Below are positions 52,300-60,416 of a stretch of 64,000 nt of DNA, one piece after another. Positions within the stretch are counted from its first letter, which is position 1; every line of letters begins with the position of its first letter. Source of the DNA: UBA3069 sp050633465 (GTDB lineage: Bacteria > Pseudomonadota > Alphaproteobacteria > Rhodobacterales > Rhodobacteraceae); the NCBI GenBank assembly GCA_050633465.1, contig JBOEGO010000010.1:17204-81203 (forward strand), read 5' to 3'. The translations under genes were made by a program, and so were the position numbers. The notes under the pieces are model-generated. The model made no database searches and was not told where the DNA came from. It worked only from the letters and a program-made list of their open reading frames with translations.

Positions 52300-55200
52300 A
52301 TGAACGAAGAAGAGGCTGTTGTTCCTGCCTTGCTAGCAGATCGATATGTGTTGACAAACATCAAGCGCGCTGGTGCCCAGGCCACAGTGGTCAAGGCTTT
52401 GGATCAGACTTCTGGAACCCTAGTCGCTATCAAGCGAGTTAAATTTGGTCCCGACGATGCCCGCGCCCATGAAGGCTTCCGGCGTGAGGCAAAAATGCTA
52501 CAGGATCTTAATCACCCCAACATTGTGAACCTAGTCGAAATAGATCGGGATTTGGACGGCAATTGGTTTCTGGTCCTCGAATGGATTGATGACAATCTAG
52601 AAGACATAATTCTACGCGAAGGGCCGATGCCCTGGCCGATGTTCTGGGACAGGTATGGTGCGACCGTGCTTGACGCAGTTGTTTACGGGCAAAAGCAATG
52701 TATCGCCCACCGCGACATTAAGCCGAAGAACATTTTGGTTACACCCGAAAAAACACCCAAACTGGCTGATTATGGTATCGCAAAACTCCTCGACGACGGC
52801 GGTAGTTGGGCAGTTCAAGGACTGACGTTCCGGTTCGATCATACCCCCGGTTACACCCCAAGCAAACCTGAAGACGAAAGCTTCATCTACAGCCGTGATT
52901 GCTTTGCTTTCGCTGCAGTTGCCATTTCCTGCGTAGCTGGGCGCATCATCACTGATAATGAAGACATTCGAACTGCCTTGGAGGAAGCGACACTACCTGC
53001 GGAGATCAAGTCAATTTTAGAGCGATGCCTTAGCGTAGATGCATCAACTCGGCCTCGGCTTGCTTCAGTACTTTTGGCAGAGATTGAAGCAGCTTTCGGC
53101 GCAAAGGCCGAAGCCCCTACCGTCCCAATTCATCTAATCGTGAGCGGCCAAGTCAAATCGCTCCTAAAAAATAGGTTAGATATTGATGGTCAACCTGCTT
53201 TTGAACGCTTCATGCATCAGGAATTGGACGAAGTCTGTTCGCTTCTAATTAAAGAAGACGAGGCTCACGATGTGGAGATTGTAGGAGCCTCATGGCGCTT
53301 TGATGCGCAAGTTTCGGGCAAGCATAGGGAATTCCTTCATGTGACAAAGGCTTACGAGATCGGAGCAGGACACGCATCCTATTTGAGAGATCGGGGAACT
53401 CAGCAACCCCAGACTGTCAAGTTCAGCCAACCGGCAAATCCCGTTCAGGCCGGCTATTCTCTAGAAACGCTACTAATTGAAGCTAAAAATGCTCAGAGCA
53501 CCTACCGTGCTGAGCAGAAGGCCCACGCCTCCCAACAGATTTTTCGCGCCTGGCGCAGCTATCTCCGCGACCGTGCTGATCTTGAGGCTAAACGATCGAA
53601 CGCGATTACCTACCTCGATCGGCATATTGTGGGGGAAAAAGTAGTTTTTACGACTGAGCTGGCACAGAAAGAGGAACTTGTCGGTCAGGAACGGTTAGTT
53701 CAATTGAAGAACGGTCGAGTGACCGGTGTGGTCAATGCGGTTTCGTTCAATAAGGTTACAATGGTTCTTACATCTGGTAATCCGAACCTGCTCCCGCGAC
53801 GCGGCGAGATTTCGATCAACACGCTTTTGGCGCAGCGCGCCCTGACCCACCAGACACAAGCGCTTGATGCAGTGGTGTTCGATCGTACTGTTTCCAAACG
53901 ACTCAAGTCCATCATTCTTGAACCGTGCATTGCAAAACCTCCGCAGCTAGTGACTGACATCGTGTCAACAGATGGCGACCTCGATAAAGAAAAGCATGAA
54001 ATCCTATCAAGGGCACTCGGTGTGGAGGACGTATTGGCGATTGAAGGTCCGCCTGGAACTGGCAAGACCAAGCTCATCAGCGAAATCGTGGTTCAGTGGC
54101 TCTTGAAAAATCCGGGTCATCGCATCCTTCTTTCGTCACAAACACATATTGCACTCGATAACGTGCTAGAACGAATTTCGGCGCTCGACCCCGAGATGGA
54201 GTTGATCCGAATTGGACACGTTGAGAACACCAGAATTTCTGAAGAGAGTAAGAAACTCCTTCTCGAGAAGCGTGTTGAGGCCTGGATCTCTGAAGTTCGT
54301 CATTTGGCGGAAAAGGAAATGGCCCGTTGGGCTGAAGAAAATGGCGTGGATCGCGCAACGGTGGAAACGGGGATGTTGGTCGAACACTTAATCCACATCT
54401 TAAAAACTAAGACAAAACTGACAGGTACACTGAAGGAGCTAAGGTCCGAGCGCGACGAAGCCAAAGCAACACATGGCGATTATGAAACGCAAGCAGCAGA
54501 AAATGATGAGGATACCGAAGAGACGACGCAGCTCGACAGCGAAATAGGTGCAATCCAACGAGAGCTTGGTGCCTTAGAAGAGGCTGAAGGCAAAGTTAGG
54601 CGAGAGATGAGCGAGATGGATGTCTATGCGCGGGAGCTTGCCGTCTCTACTGATCTTGACGATCTTGCCGATTGGGGGCGGCATTTCATTAACTCCGATC
54701 CAGTAGTTCAAGAATGTCGCGAGCGGTTGTCTTTGCTCGAGGAATGGAACCTGCGTGTGGGCCGTTCACCCGACTTCAACGCCGCACTTTTGTCCTCTGC
54801 CAAAGTTATTGCTGGCACCTGCGTAGGTGTTGCTGGAGTGAAAGGAATGGAGGAGGTATCTTACGATCTCTGCATCGTCGATGAGGCGTCAAAGGCGACA
54901 GCGACTGAAATCTTGATACCAATGGCCAGAAGCAAGCGGTGGATAATTGTTGGTGACCCGAAGCAATTGCCCCCCTTCTTCGAGGATTTAGGCGCGGATT
55001 TGCGTGCTGAGTTTGACGACCGGGAAATAAAAGCAACTTTACTGGATCGCATGCTAGATACACCCAATGGATTGCCCGTCGCTTGTCGAGCTGCCCTCCG
55101 CAATCAATACCGCATGATCGAGCCTATTGGGAGCTTGGTGAGCGCCTGTTTCTACAACAGTATGCTCAATAGCCCCATTAAGTCACATGGCTTGAAGCTC

Positions 55201-55722
55201 GAGCTCGCTTTCCCCAAGCCAGTCATGTGGTATTCAACCCACGGTCTCGAGAAACCGTCAGAACAAAAACGTGGCCAAACGTTCTGCAACCCCACTGAAG
55301 TGGAGGCCGTGCGGAAGCTTTTGCATAAGTTGCAGTTCGTTGCAAAAGCTCAGAAGAAGATGATTTCTGTCGCGGTTATTTCTGGTTACACTGCTCAAGT
55401 GGAGCTATTGGCAAAGATGGACTCCCAGAGCGCAGCAGAATGGCCAAATCTAGATCTCTCTTGCAACAGCGTCGACGCCTTTCAAGGACGGCAAGCCGAC
55501 GTCTGCATTTACTCAGTTGTCCGTTCTAACCCGAACGGAAAGCTTGGCTTCCTTAAGGAGCATCCGCGCCTCAATGTTGCACTTTCACGCGGAAAAAGCG
55601 CACTTCTAATAGTTGGAGATCAAGGCTTTTGCCGTTCGGTGCAAGGGGAAAACCCATTTAGGGCAGTGATCGATTACATGGATATGAACCTAGAAGACTG
55701 CACGATGGAGGCTTTGACATGA
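52300..55722 (+). CDS. Ser/Thr kinase fused to SF1 (COG1112/Upf1-like) helicase, MkoA-like
   Basis: A 1140-residue fusion. Residues about 13-270 are a Hanks-type kinase: a degenerate glycine loop (KRAGAQATVV), Lys45 in VAIKRV, catalytic HRDIKPKN at 137-144, DYG at 157-159 in place of DFG, and the GYTPSKPED activation-loop end. From about 480 follows a superfamily 1 helicase: Walker A GPPGTGKT at 583-590 (Lys589), DEAS at 861-864, GDPKQLPPF, NQYRM at 935-939, DAFQGRQAD near 1059, and NVALSRGKSALLIVGD with Arg1097. A coiled coil at about 717-775 is inserted between helicase motifs. The kinase-plus-COG1112 fusion is the architecture I know from type I Mokosh anti-phage systems. The stop overlaps the next ATG (ATGA). 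Confidence 0.9.
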   Translation: MNEEEAVVPALLADRYVLTNIKRAGAQATVVKALDQTSGTLVAIKRVKFGPDDARAHEGFRREAKMLQDLNHPNIVNLVEIDRDLDGNWFLVLEWIDDNLEDIILREGPMPWPMFWDRYGATVLDAVVYGQKQCIAHRDIKPKNILVTPEKTPKLADYGIAKLLDDGGSWAVQGLTFRFDHTPGYTPSKPEDESFIYSRDCFAFAAVAISCVAGRIITDNEDIRTALEEATLPAEIKSILERCLSVDASTRPRLASVLLAEIEAAFGAKAEAPTVPIHLIVSGQVKSLLKNRLDIDGQPAFERFMHQELDEVCSLLIKEDEAHDVEIVGASWRFDAQVSGKHREFLHVTKAYEIGAGHASYLRDRGTQQPQTVKFSQPANPVQAGYSLETLLIEAKNAQSTYRAEQKAHASQQIFRAWRSYLRDRADLEAKRSNAITYLDRHIVGEKVVFTTELAQKEELVGQERLVQLKNGRVTGVVNAVSFNKVTMVLTSGNPNLLPRRGEISINTLLAQRALTHQTQALDAVVFDRTVSKRLKSIILEPCIAKPPQLVTDIVSTDGDLDKEKHEILSRALGVEDVLAIEGPPGTGKTKLISEIVVQWLLKNPGHRILLSSQTHIALDNVLERISALDPEMELIRIGHVENTRISEESKKLLLEKRVEAWISEVRHLAEKEMARWAEENGVDRATVETGMLVEHLIHILKTKTKLTGTLKELRSERDEAKATHGDYETQAAENDEDTEETTQLDSEIGAIQRELGALEEAEGKVRREMSEMDVYARELAVSTDLDDLADWGRHFINSDPVVQECRERLSLLEEWNLRVGRSPDFNAALLSSAKVIAGTCVGVAGVKGMEEVSYDLCIVDEASKATATEILIPMARSKRWIIVGDPKQLPPFFEDLGADLRAEFDDREIKATLLDRMLDTPNGLPVACRAALRNQYRMIEPIGSLVSACFYNSMLNSPIKSHGLKLELAFPKPVMWYSTHGLEKPSEQKRGQTFCNPTEVEAVRKLLHKLQFVAKAQKKMISVAVISGYTAQVELLAKMDSQSAAEWPNLDLSCNSVDAFQGRQADVCIYSVVRSNPNGKLGFLKEHPRLNVALSRGKSALLIVGDQGFCRSVQGENPFRAVIDYMDMNLEDCTMEALT

Positions 55723-57182
55723 GTCCCGAGGAGATTGCACGTCTGCACCAGTTTCGAGATGGTTTCACGCTAGTTGACTACGCCGAAGTTGGTTTGCCCG
55801 TCTTTAGGCTGACCATCGAGGCGATCACAACTTCGCATCGCGTAATACCAGCAATCCAAGAGTTTGTGATGCGAGCATTAGCTTTAGGCGTCAAAAATGA
55901 AAGTGAAATTGGACGCATGCTCGGCCTCAGCCTTGACGTTGTACAGGGTACCATCGATGTTCTCGTCACTGAAGCTTTGGTGGCAAGACAAGCCGGTCCT
56001 CCGGGATCTGAGAGTTTTAGGCTTACCGAAAACGGGGAAAGTCGCCTTGCCGCCGAGCGGCTTGAAGAGATCAAGGAGGAGATGCTTGTCATCGATTATG
56101 ATGGCATTCGTCGACACCCTATCCGACTCGCCAGTTCTAACGTACTGCGCGCCGCCGATCTCAAGGGGATGGGCGCGATCGAGATTAGACCATATCCTGC
56201 AGTTCCTCCTCTCCTGTCAGAACTAAGCATCCCAGAAGTTACCCGAGTAATTCGGCGGCGCAGCGGAGAGGACTTCCACAGGACCGTGCTTGCCCTCAAG
56301 CGTGTCGTTCGTAGGAACAATGTTTTTCAAGATGCGATCGCCCTGGTCTTCGCTGCCAACAAGGGGCCAGAAATCCAGATTGCATTCGCGATTGATGGTA
56401 AGTTGTCACAGCAACATGAAAGGGCCTTCGCTGAACACGGTGGTCCCAAAAAAATGGGTTTTGTGAAAGCAGTAGCAGACGGTAACACCCGTCGAGGTGT
56501 CCAGCGTATCGTTGGCAAGAGCATGATCCAATCATTCCCAAAAACTGAATGCTTAGAAAAGGCTCGTCGAGAACAGCTCGAAGCTGAAGTTAACATTCGA
56601 GCTGTTGAACCGGCCGCCCAAGTTTCAAAAAAAGGTTCGGCCACCTCCATCGAACTTAGCGCCGCGCGAGAACGACTGAGTATCGTGGAGCATGATTTGC
56701 TGTCTATGCCCGCGAGGCCGCTCGCGTGCTATGAGCAGGATCAATTGCTAGATGAAGCTTTTTCGAATGCGTCACGCTCTTTAGTTATCACGAGTGAAGG
56801 TCTTCAACCGTTGATTTTAAACGGCTTCAGGTTGCGCGAAATAGACAGGCTACTCGATGTTGGTGTGGATATTAGTATGGAAACAGATCTTGCGCCGTCC
56901 ACCACTCCACGAGGCAAAGGTGACTACGATCCTCTAGTTGAATTGACCCAACGTAGTATCACGAAGAAATTGTCAATTGAGAAAGCTCCAAAGCGGCGGC
57001 TCTATTTCCTCATACAAGATGAAGACTTGGCGGTTATCTCCAATCGACCCTTCCTTGGCGAGTTCAGTCGTCGCTCTGGATTCATCAAAGTAAGTGGTCT
57101 TGTGACTAGGCGTTCAGAATATGTTCATCAAATTAGGGATGCATGGGTTGCTTCCAGAACCAAGGTGAAGCGTCGTGTCTGA
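55719..57182 (+). CDS. Winged-helix / PLD-like protein, MkoB-like
   Basis: A 487-residue protein. Residues about 40-115 form a winged helix (IQEFVMRALALGVKNESEIGRMLGLSLDVVQGTIDVLV). The middle has no recognised domain. The last 150 residues follow the phospholipase D fold by pattern: LLDEAFSNASRSLVITSEGL, EIDRLLDVGVDISM, then the strand-turn-strand where HxKxxxxD is expected. There it reads RLYFLIQD, so His becomes Arg427 and Lys becomes Tyr429, with Asp434 kept. If my alignment is right the nuclease centre is degenerate. It overlaps both neighbours (four and eight bases), so the three proteins are made in coupled fashion. In type I Mokosh the partner of the kinase-helicase is a PLD protein. 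Confidence 0.72.
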   Translation: MSPEEIARLHQFRDGFTLVDYAEVGLPVFRLTIEAITTSHRVIPAIQEFVMRALALGVKNESEIGRMLGLSLDVVQGTIDVLVTEALVARQAGPPGSESFRLTENGESRLAAERLEEIKEEMLVIDYDGIRRHPIRLASSNVLRAADLKGMGAIEIRPYPAVPPLLSELSIPEVTRVIRRRSGEDFHRTVLALKRVVRRNNVFQDAIALVFAANKGPEIQIAFAIDGKLSQQHERAFAEHGGPKKMGFVKAVADGNTRRGVQRIVGKSMIQSFPKTECLEKARREQLEAEVNIRAVEPAAQVSKKGSATSIELSAARERLSIVEHDLLSMPARPLACYEQDQLLDEAFSNASRSLVITSEGLQPLILNGFRLREIDRLLDVGVDISMETDLAPSTTPRGKGDYDPLVELTQRSITKKLSIEKAPKRRLYFLIQDEDLAVISNRPFLGEFSRRSGFIKVSGLVTRRSEYVHQIRDAWVASRTKVKRRV

Positions 57183-57915
57183 ATTGAGAACAGCTTGGAT
57201 CGCCACCGATGTAGGTGTTGTGCGCCCAAGAAATGAAGACCGTTGTTTTGCCGGACCTTGGGTTGCCGAGGGAACCGACGGTGCGTGGACTGTGGAACTA
57301 GATGGCGATCGATGGGCAGCGGCCGTTGCAGACGGTATGGGTGGTCATCAAGCTGGTGAGTTCGCGAGCGAAACTGTCATCGCTGAACTAATCGCTATGG
57401 CGGATGAAATTTGCAGTGAATCATCCGCTTCTGCTGCTTTGGACTACGTAAACCAAATGGTCTTCCAAGCAATGTATGCCCCCCGCGGCGTTGTCGGTAT
57501 GGGAAGTACGGTCGTCGGTGTTAGTTTTCTTGATGGTGACGCGATAATATTCAACGTTGGTGACAGCCGTGCCTACATTGTAAGGGAAACGGGACTTGTT
57601 CAAGTTAGCGTTGACCATACGCTCGGACTTAGCTCTTCTCATAGTGCGCGCAGCCATCGACTAACCCAGTCACTTGGCGGCACTACCCGCCGTACAACGC
57701 TTCATCCCAGCGTTCAGAAGGTAAAGCTTTCACCGAATGACCAAATACTCCTGTGCTCCGATGGCCTCACAGATATGATTGGCGATGGAGAGATAATGGA
57801 ACTGCTCTTTTCAAACTCTGCGCATCCCGCGCAAGCTTTGGTTGCAGCAGCGACCATTGCTGGTGCTAGAGATAATGTTACCGCTATTGTAGTCGGTTGT
57901 TTGGTAGAGGGGTAA
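57175..57915 (+). CDS. PP2C-family Ser/Thr protein phosphatase
   Basis: A 246-residue phosphatase with the full PPM metal centre: RPRNED at 17-22, VADGMGGH with Asp53, GDSRAY, CSDGLTD and GARDNVTAIVV. It is cytoplasmic and resembles bacterial Stp/PrpC enzymes that reverse Hanks-kinase phosphorylation. GTG 57175 overlaps the PLD-like gene by eight bases. The natural substrate is the kinase-helicase encoded two genes upstream or its targets; this is inferred from operon structure. A phosphatase is not part of the two-gene type I Mokosh that I know. Confidence 0.92.
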   Translation: MSELRTAWIATDVGVVRPRNEDRCFAGPWVAEGTDGAWTVELDGDRWAAAVADGMGGHQAGEFASETVIAELIAMADEICSESSASAALDYVNQMVFQAMYAPRGVVGMGSTVVGVSFLDGDAIIFNVGDSRAYIVRETGLVQVSVDHTLGLSSSHSARSHRLTQSLGGTTRRTTLHPSVQKVKLSPNDQILLCSDGLTDMIGDGEIMELLFSNSAHPAQALVAAATIAGARDNVTAIVVGCLVEG

Positions 57916-58051
57916 ACTTTCTAACATCCTGATCGTAGTATGTATGCGGTCGTTCATGCAATGTGCAGCATTGGTCACGTAGGGCTCTTTTCGGGTTTCG
58001 CTGCTCTCTAGTCGAACGGCAGCTATCGTTTCAGTGCTGCAATAACGACCC

Positions 58052-58117
58052 TTTTTGCGGCACTTTTCCGACTGCTGCTAAGTCATTGATTTCGATTGCG
58101 CTGGACTGCCGCAAAAA
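58052..58117. repeat. Inverted repeat upstream of the resolvase
   Basis: TTTTTGCGGC (58052-58061) and GCCGCAAAAA (58108-58117) are exact inverse copies 46 bases apart, just before the resolvase start at 58137. Tn3-type resolvases act at a res site beside their gene, and this could be one subsite pair. Confidence 0.4.
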
Positions 58118-58136
58118 CCTCGTGCAAAAGGATTCT

Positions 58137-58589
58137 ATGAAAATCGGTTACGCACGAGTGTCCACGGAGGAACAGAACCTTGATCTACAGATTGAGGCGT
58201 TGACGGAGGCGGGGTGCGACCGTATCATCACCGACCAAGCGCAAAGTGGCACGAAAGCGGCTGAGACGCGCGCGGGTTTTTCAGAAGCAATGGAACTCCT
58301 AGGCGACGGTGATCTCCTGGTCGTCTGGAAGCTGGACAGGGTAGGGCGGTCCATCGCTGACCTCATACACCTGCTGAAGCTCTTCGGGGATCGCGGCGTT
58401 GAATTCCGCAGCCTTACGGACGGGATTGACACGACGACAGCAGGGGGCCGACTGGTGTTTCACATTATGGGGGCCTTGGCTGAGTTTGAACGGGACCTGA
58501 TCCAGGAACGCACCAAGGCGGGACTTGCAGCCGCCAGGAAGCGCGGCAAACGGCTTGGCCGACCTCCTGCGCTAACACCCGCACAATGA
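58137..58589 (+). pseudogene. Serine recombinase (Tn3-type resolvase), 3' end cut by an IS
   Basis: 150 residues with the resolvase catalytic domain intact: YARVSTEEQNLDLQIEAL with the nucleophilic Ser (residue 9), then DGDLLVVWKLDRVGRSIADL and the long helix AEFERDLIQERTKAGLAAARKRG. It ends at GRPPALTPAQ, just before the C-terminal helix-turn-helix that should bind DNA. The stop codon TGA is the first three bases of the IS3-type terminal repeat at 58587, so the gene was cut by that insertion. The missing 3' end was not found beyond the IS remnant. The sequence of the domain suggests a Tn3-family or plasmid origin. Confidence 0.85.
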
Positions 58590-59110
58590 ATAGCCCCTAG
58601 TTCCCTAGACACCTTCTTGGTTGATACTGTGCTGTCTGTTTTCGGAGTCGACGGGCGACAGCATCCCGTTTCTTGCATGTTTGCGTTTCGGGTTATAGAA
58701 CATTTCGATGTAGTCGAAGATGTCGCGTCTAGCATCCTCACGATTTTTGTAGGTCCGACGGTGAACGCGCTCACGTTTGAGTAGGTTGAAGAAGCTTTCG
58801 GCGACGGCGTTGTCATGGCAATTGCCGCGCCTGCTCATGGAATGCTCAATGTTATGGGCCCTTGGAAACGCCGCCCAATCTCGGCTGGTGTATTGCGAAC
58901 CTTGGTCTGTGTGGATCAGGATCGGTTGCTTGGGCTTGCCTCGCCAAACGGCCATGAGCAGGGCTTGCAACACGAGGTCTGTGGGCTGCCGTGATTGTGT
59001 CGCCCAGAGCTTCATCCATTTGGAGAGCGAATATGTACTGACGCCCAACCGTTCCGAAAGCTCGCGAACGGCATACGCTGCCGTAATTGTACAAGCTGCG
59101 GGTATTGCGC
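58587..59110 (-). mobile_element. Remnant of an IS3-family insertion sequence
   Basis: The left end at 58587-58613 has the form of an IS3 terminal repeat (TGAATAGCCCC then AGTTCCCTAGACACC), with the transposase stop codon lying inside it. The frame 58605-59048 encodes the end of the integrase-like OrfB (HTDQGSQYTSRDW, ESFFNLLKRERVH, YNPKRKHARNGMLSPVD). Its first residues, LGVSTYSLSKWMKLW, are instead the helix-turn-helix of OrfA, so an in-frame deletion has joined the OrfA and OrfB parts and removed the first two catalytic Asp residues. The other terminal repeat was not found. It is inactive. Confidence 0.85.
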
Positions 59111-59189
59111 ATCATGAAGGTAGCCCAATCCATAATGATGGCTGAGACGCGCTTGCATTACGTCATCGGAGGCAGTCTGGCAGATAGAA

Positions 59190-59592
59190 TTGCAGTTCCT
59201 GGTGACGCTCTTCCTGCAGAGCGACAACGACCGGGTGCAGGGCCTGCTCAAAGGCGGGATCGATCTCTTCGTGGCGGCAGGGCTCTTGGCCTCCCAGCGC
59301 AAGCGCCCGACCTTGGGCGAGACCTACCGGATCGCGGCCTCGGGCGTGAACAAGCAGAAGGAGTATTTCGCGCGCGGCCACGAGGTGGATAACAGAGCCG
59401 CCAAGCTGATCTTCACGCGGCTGGCCCCAACCAACAACGATACGCTGACCTNNATCAATGGCAGAACCCGGCCATAGACGGGGCGACGGCGGTGTCGGAT
59501 TTTGATTTCCGCACGATCCGCAAGAAGCCCTTCTCCGTCTACCTCGCCGTCCAGCCGTTGATGGTGAAGCCGCTCGCGCCCCTAATTCCACT
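59190..59592 (+). pseudogene. traG: traG (VirD4-type coupling protein) fragment with two N
   Basis: The translated text is clearly TraG/VirD4: RVQGLLKGGIDLFVAAGLLA, RPTLGETYRIAASG, AAKLIFTRLAPTNNDTLT, then in another frame QNPAIDGATAVSDFDFRTIR and KKPFSVYLAVQPLMVKPLAPLI. The full family member is over 600 residues; both ends are missing here. Between NDTLT and QWQNP about a dozen family residues are absent and the sequence has NN at 59452-59453, so the frame break may be an assembly joint rather than a mutation. It is a relic of a conjugative element. Confidence 0.85.
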
Positions 59593-59601
59593 CGTAGCTT
59601 T

Positions 59602-60279
59602 TTACGTAGCGACTTCCAAAATGTTGGCGAGGGCATTCGCCGATCCGCGACAAGCGCTGAAGTCTACATCGTTCTCAAGATGACTGAGGTGATGGTCGAG
59701 AAGCGCGGCTGCAAGATCCGCATCGCGCGCCTCGATGGCATCAACAATTTTCTCATGCTCGCCCGTCGCACAAAGACTTGCGCGCTGAGTGCCGTAGCAG
59801 CCAAGAATGAGCGAGCTGCGCAGCGTCAGTTCATCGAGATACTGCCCGAGAATGTCGTTCTGACCGATTTCGGCAAGAATGATGTGGAAACGCCGCGACA
59901 GGCGGAGCACCTCCGCGCGGCTGGTCTGTGCGGTGACAGCGTTTTCAATCTCTAAATGGGCCCGCAGGCGCGCAATTTCGGCACTTTTCGCATTTTGCAC
60001 AATATTTTTGCAAATAGTCGCTTCAATTGCGCGTCTGGCTTCAAAAACCTGGCGCGATTCCTGTTCGCTGGGTGTGGAGACAAAAGCCCCCTTGTTGGGA
60101 ATAAGATCAATGACACCATAACTTGTCAGCATCGCGAGCGCGCGTCGAATTTGCGCACGAGAACACGAGAAAACGCCGACAAGCTCTTGCTCCCCGAGCT
60201 TCGTGCCAGCCGGCAATTTCTGATCCGCTATCGCGTCCAGCACGTGGTGAATAATTTTCTGTTCGATAGGATTTGTCAT
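59602..60279 (-). CDS. GntR-family regulator with FCD domain
   Basis: A 225-residue regulator: winged helix with KLGEQELVGVFSCSRAQIRRALAMLTSYGVIDLIPNKGAFV (about 26-66), then an all-helical FCD effector domain (VFEARRAIEATICKNIVQ, FHIILAEIGQNDILGQYL and EHEKIVDAIEARDADLAAALLDHHLSHLENDV) with the metal or ligand His set. ATG 60279 (MTNPIEQKI) is chosen over 60315. It is divergent from the racemase-permease pair and should repress it via the palindromes between them. Confidence 0.88.
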   Translation of the reverse strand: MTNPIEQKIIHHVLDAIADQKLPAGTKLGEQELVGVFSCSRAQIRRALAMLTSYGVIDLIPNKGAFVSTPSEQESRQVFEARRAIEATICKNIVQNAKSAEIARLRAHLEIENAVTAQTSRAEVLRLSRRFHIILAEIGQNDILGQYLDELTLRSSLILGCYGTQRASLCATGEHEKIVDAIEARDADLAAALLDHHLSHLENDVDFSACRGSANALANILEVAT

Positions 60280-60343
60280 TGCGCAGAATTTAATCGTCAC
60301 CAACGGCTTGCGCAACCAAATTGCACGTAAAACTGTCTCAAAA

Positions 60344-60383
60344 CATTGTAAACAAATTTAATACTCAAAGATTGTTAACAATC
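60344..60383. promoter_or_regulatory. Two operator-like boxes between the GntR gene and the racemase gene
   Basis: GATTGTTAACAATC (60370-60383) is a perfect palindrome, and CATTGTAAACAAAT (60344-60357) is an imperfect copy 26 bases (about two and a half turns) away. Both share TTGTNAACAA, of the size bound by FCD-type GntR dimers. The pair lies in the 137-base divergent gap and may overlap both promoters. Confidence 0.6.
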
Positions 60384-60416
60384 TCGGTATGGTGACTCAG
60401 CAACTTGGGGGACCCC

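Larger units (their letters stand above)
49295..57915. mobile_element. Integrative island at tRNA-Arg(CCT); right border not found
   Basis: From the tRNA 3' end the coding style changes: GC falls, and codons such as AAA, CTT and TCG/AGC-rich Ser usage replace the GCC/GGC-heavy pattern before it. The segment begins with a tyrosine recombinase oriented toward the tRNA, followed by small phage-like genes, an XRE regulator, an antitoxin-like gene and a defence-like operon. The duplicated tRNA 3' end expected at the far border was not found before 64000, so the island may extend further or the copy may be lost in the debris at 58-59.6 kb. Confidence 0.6.

Noticed and set aside
58777..59145. 122-residue plus-strand frame in the IS3 remnant
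   Set aside because: It is the antisense shadow of the transposase fragment.
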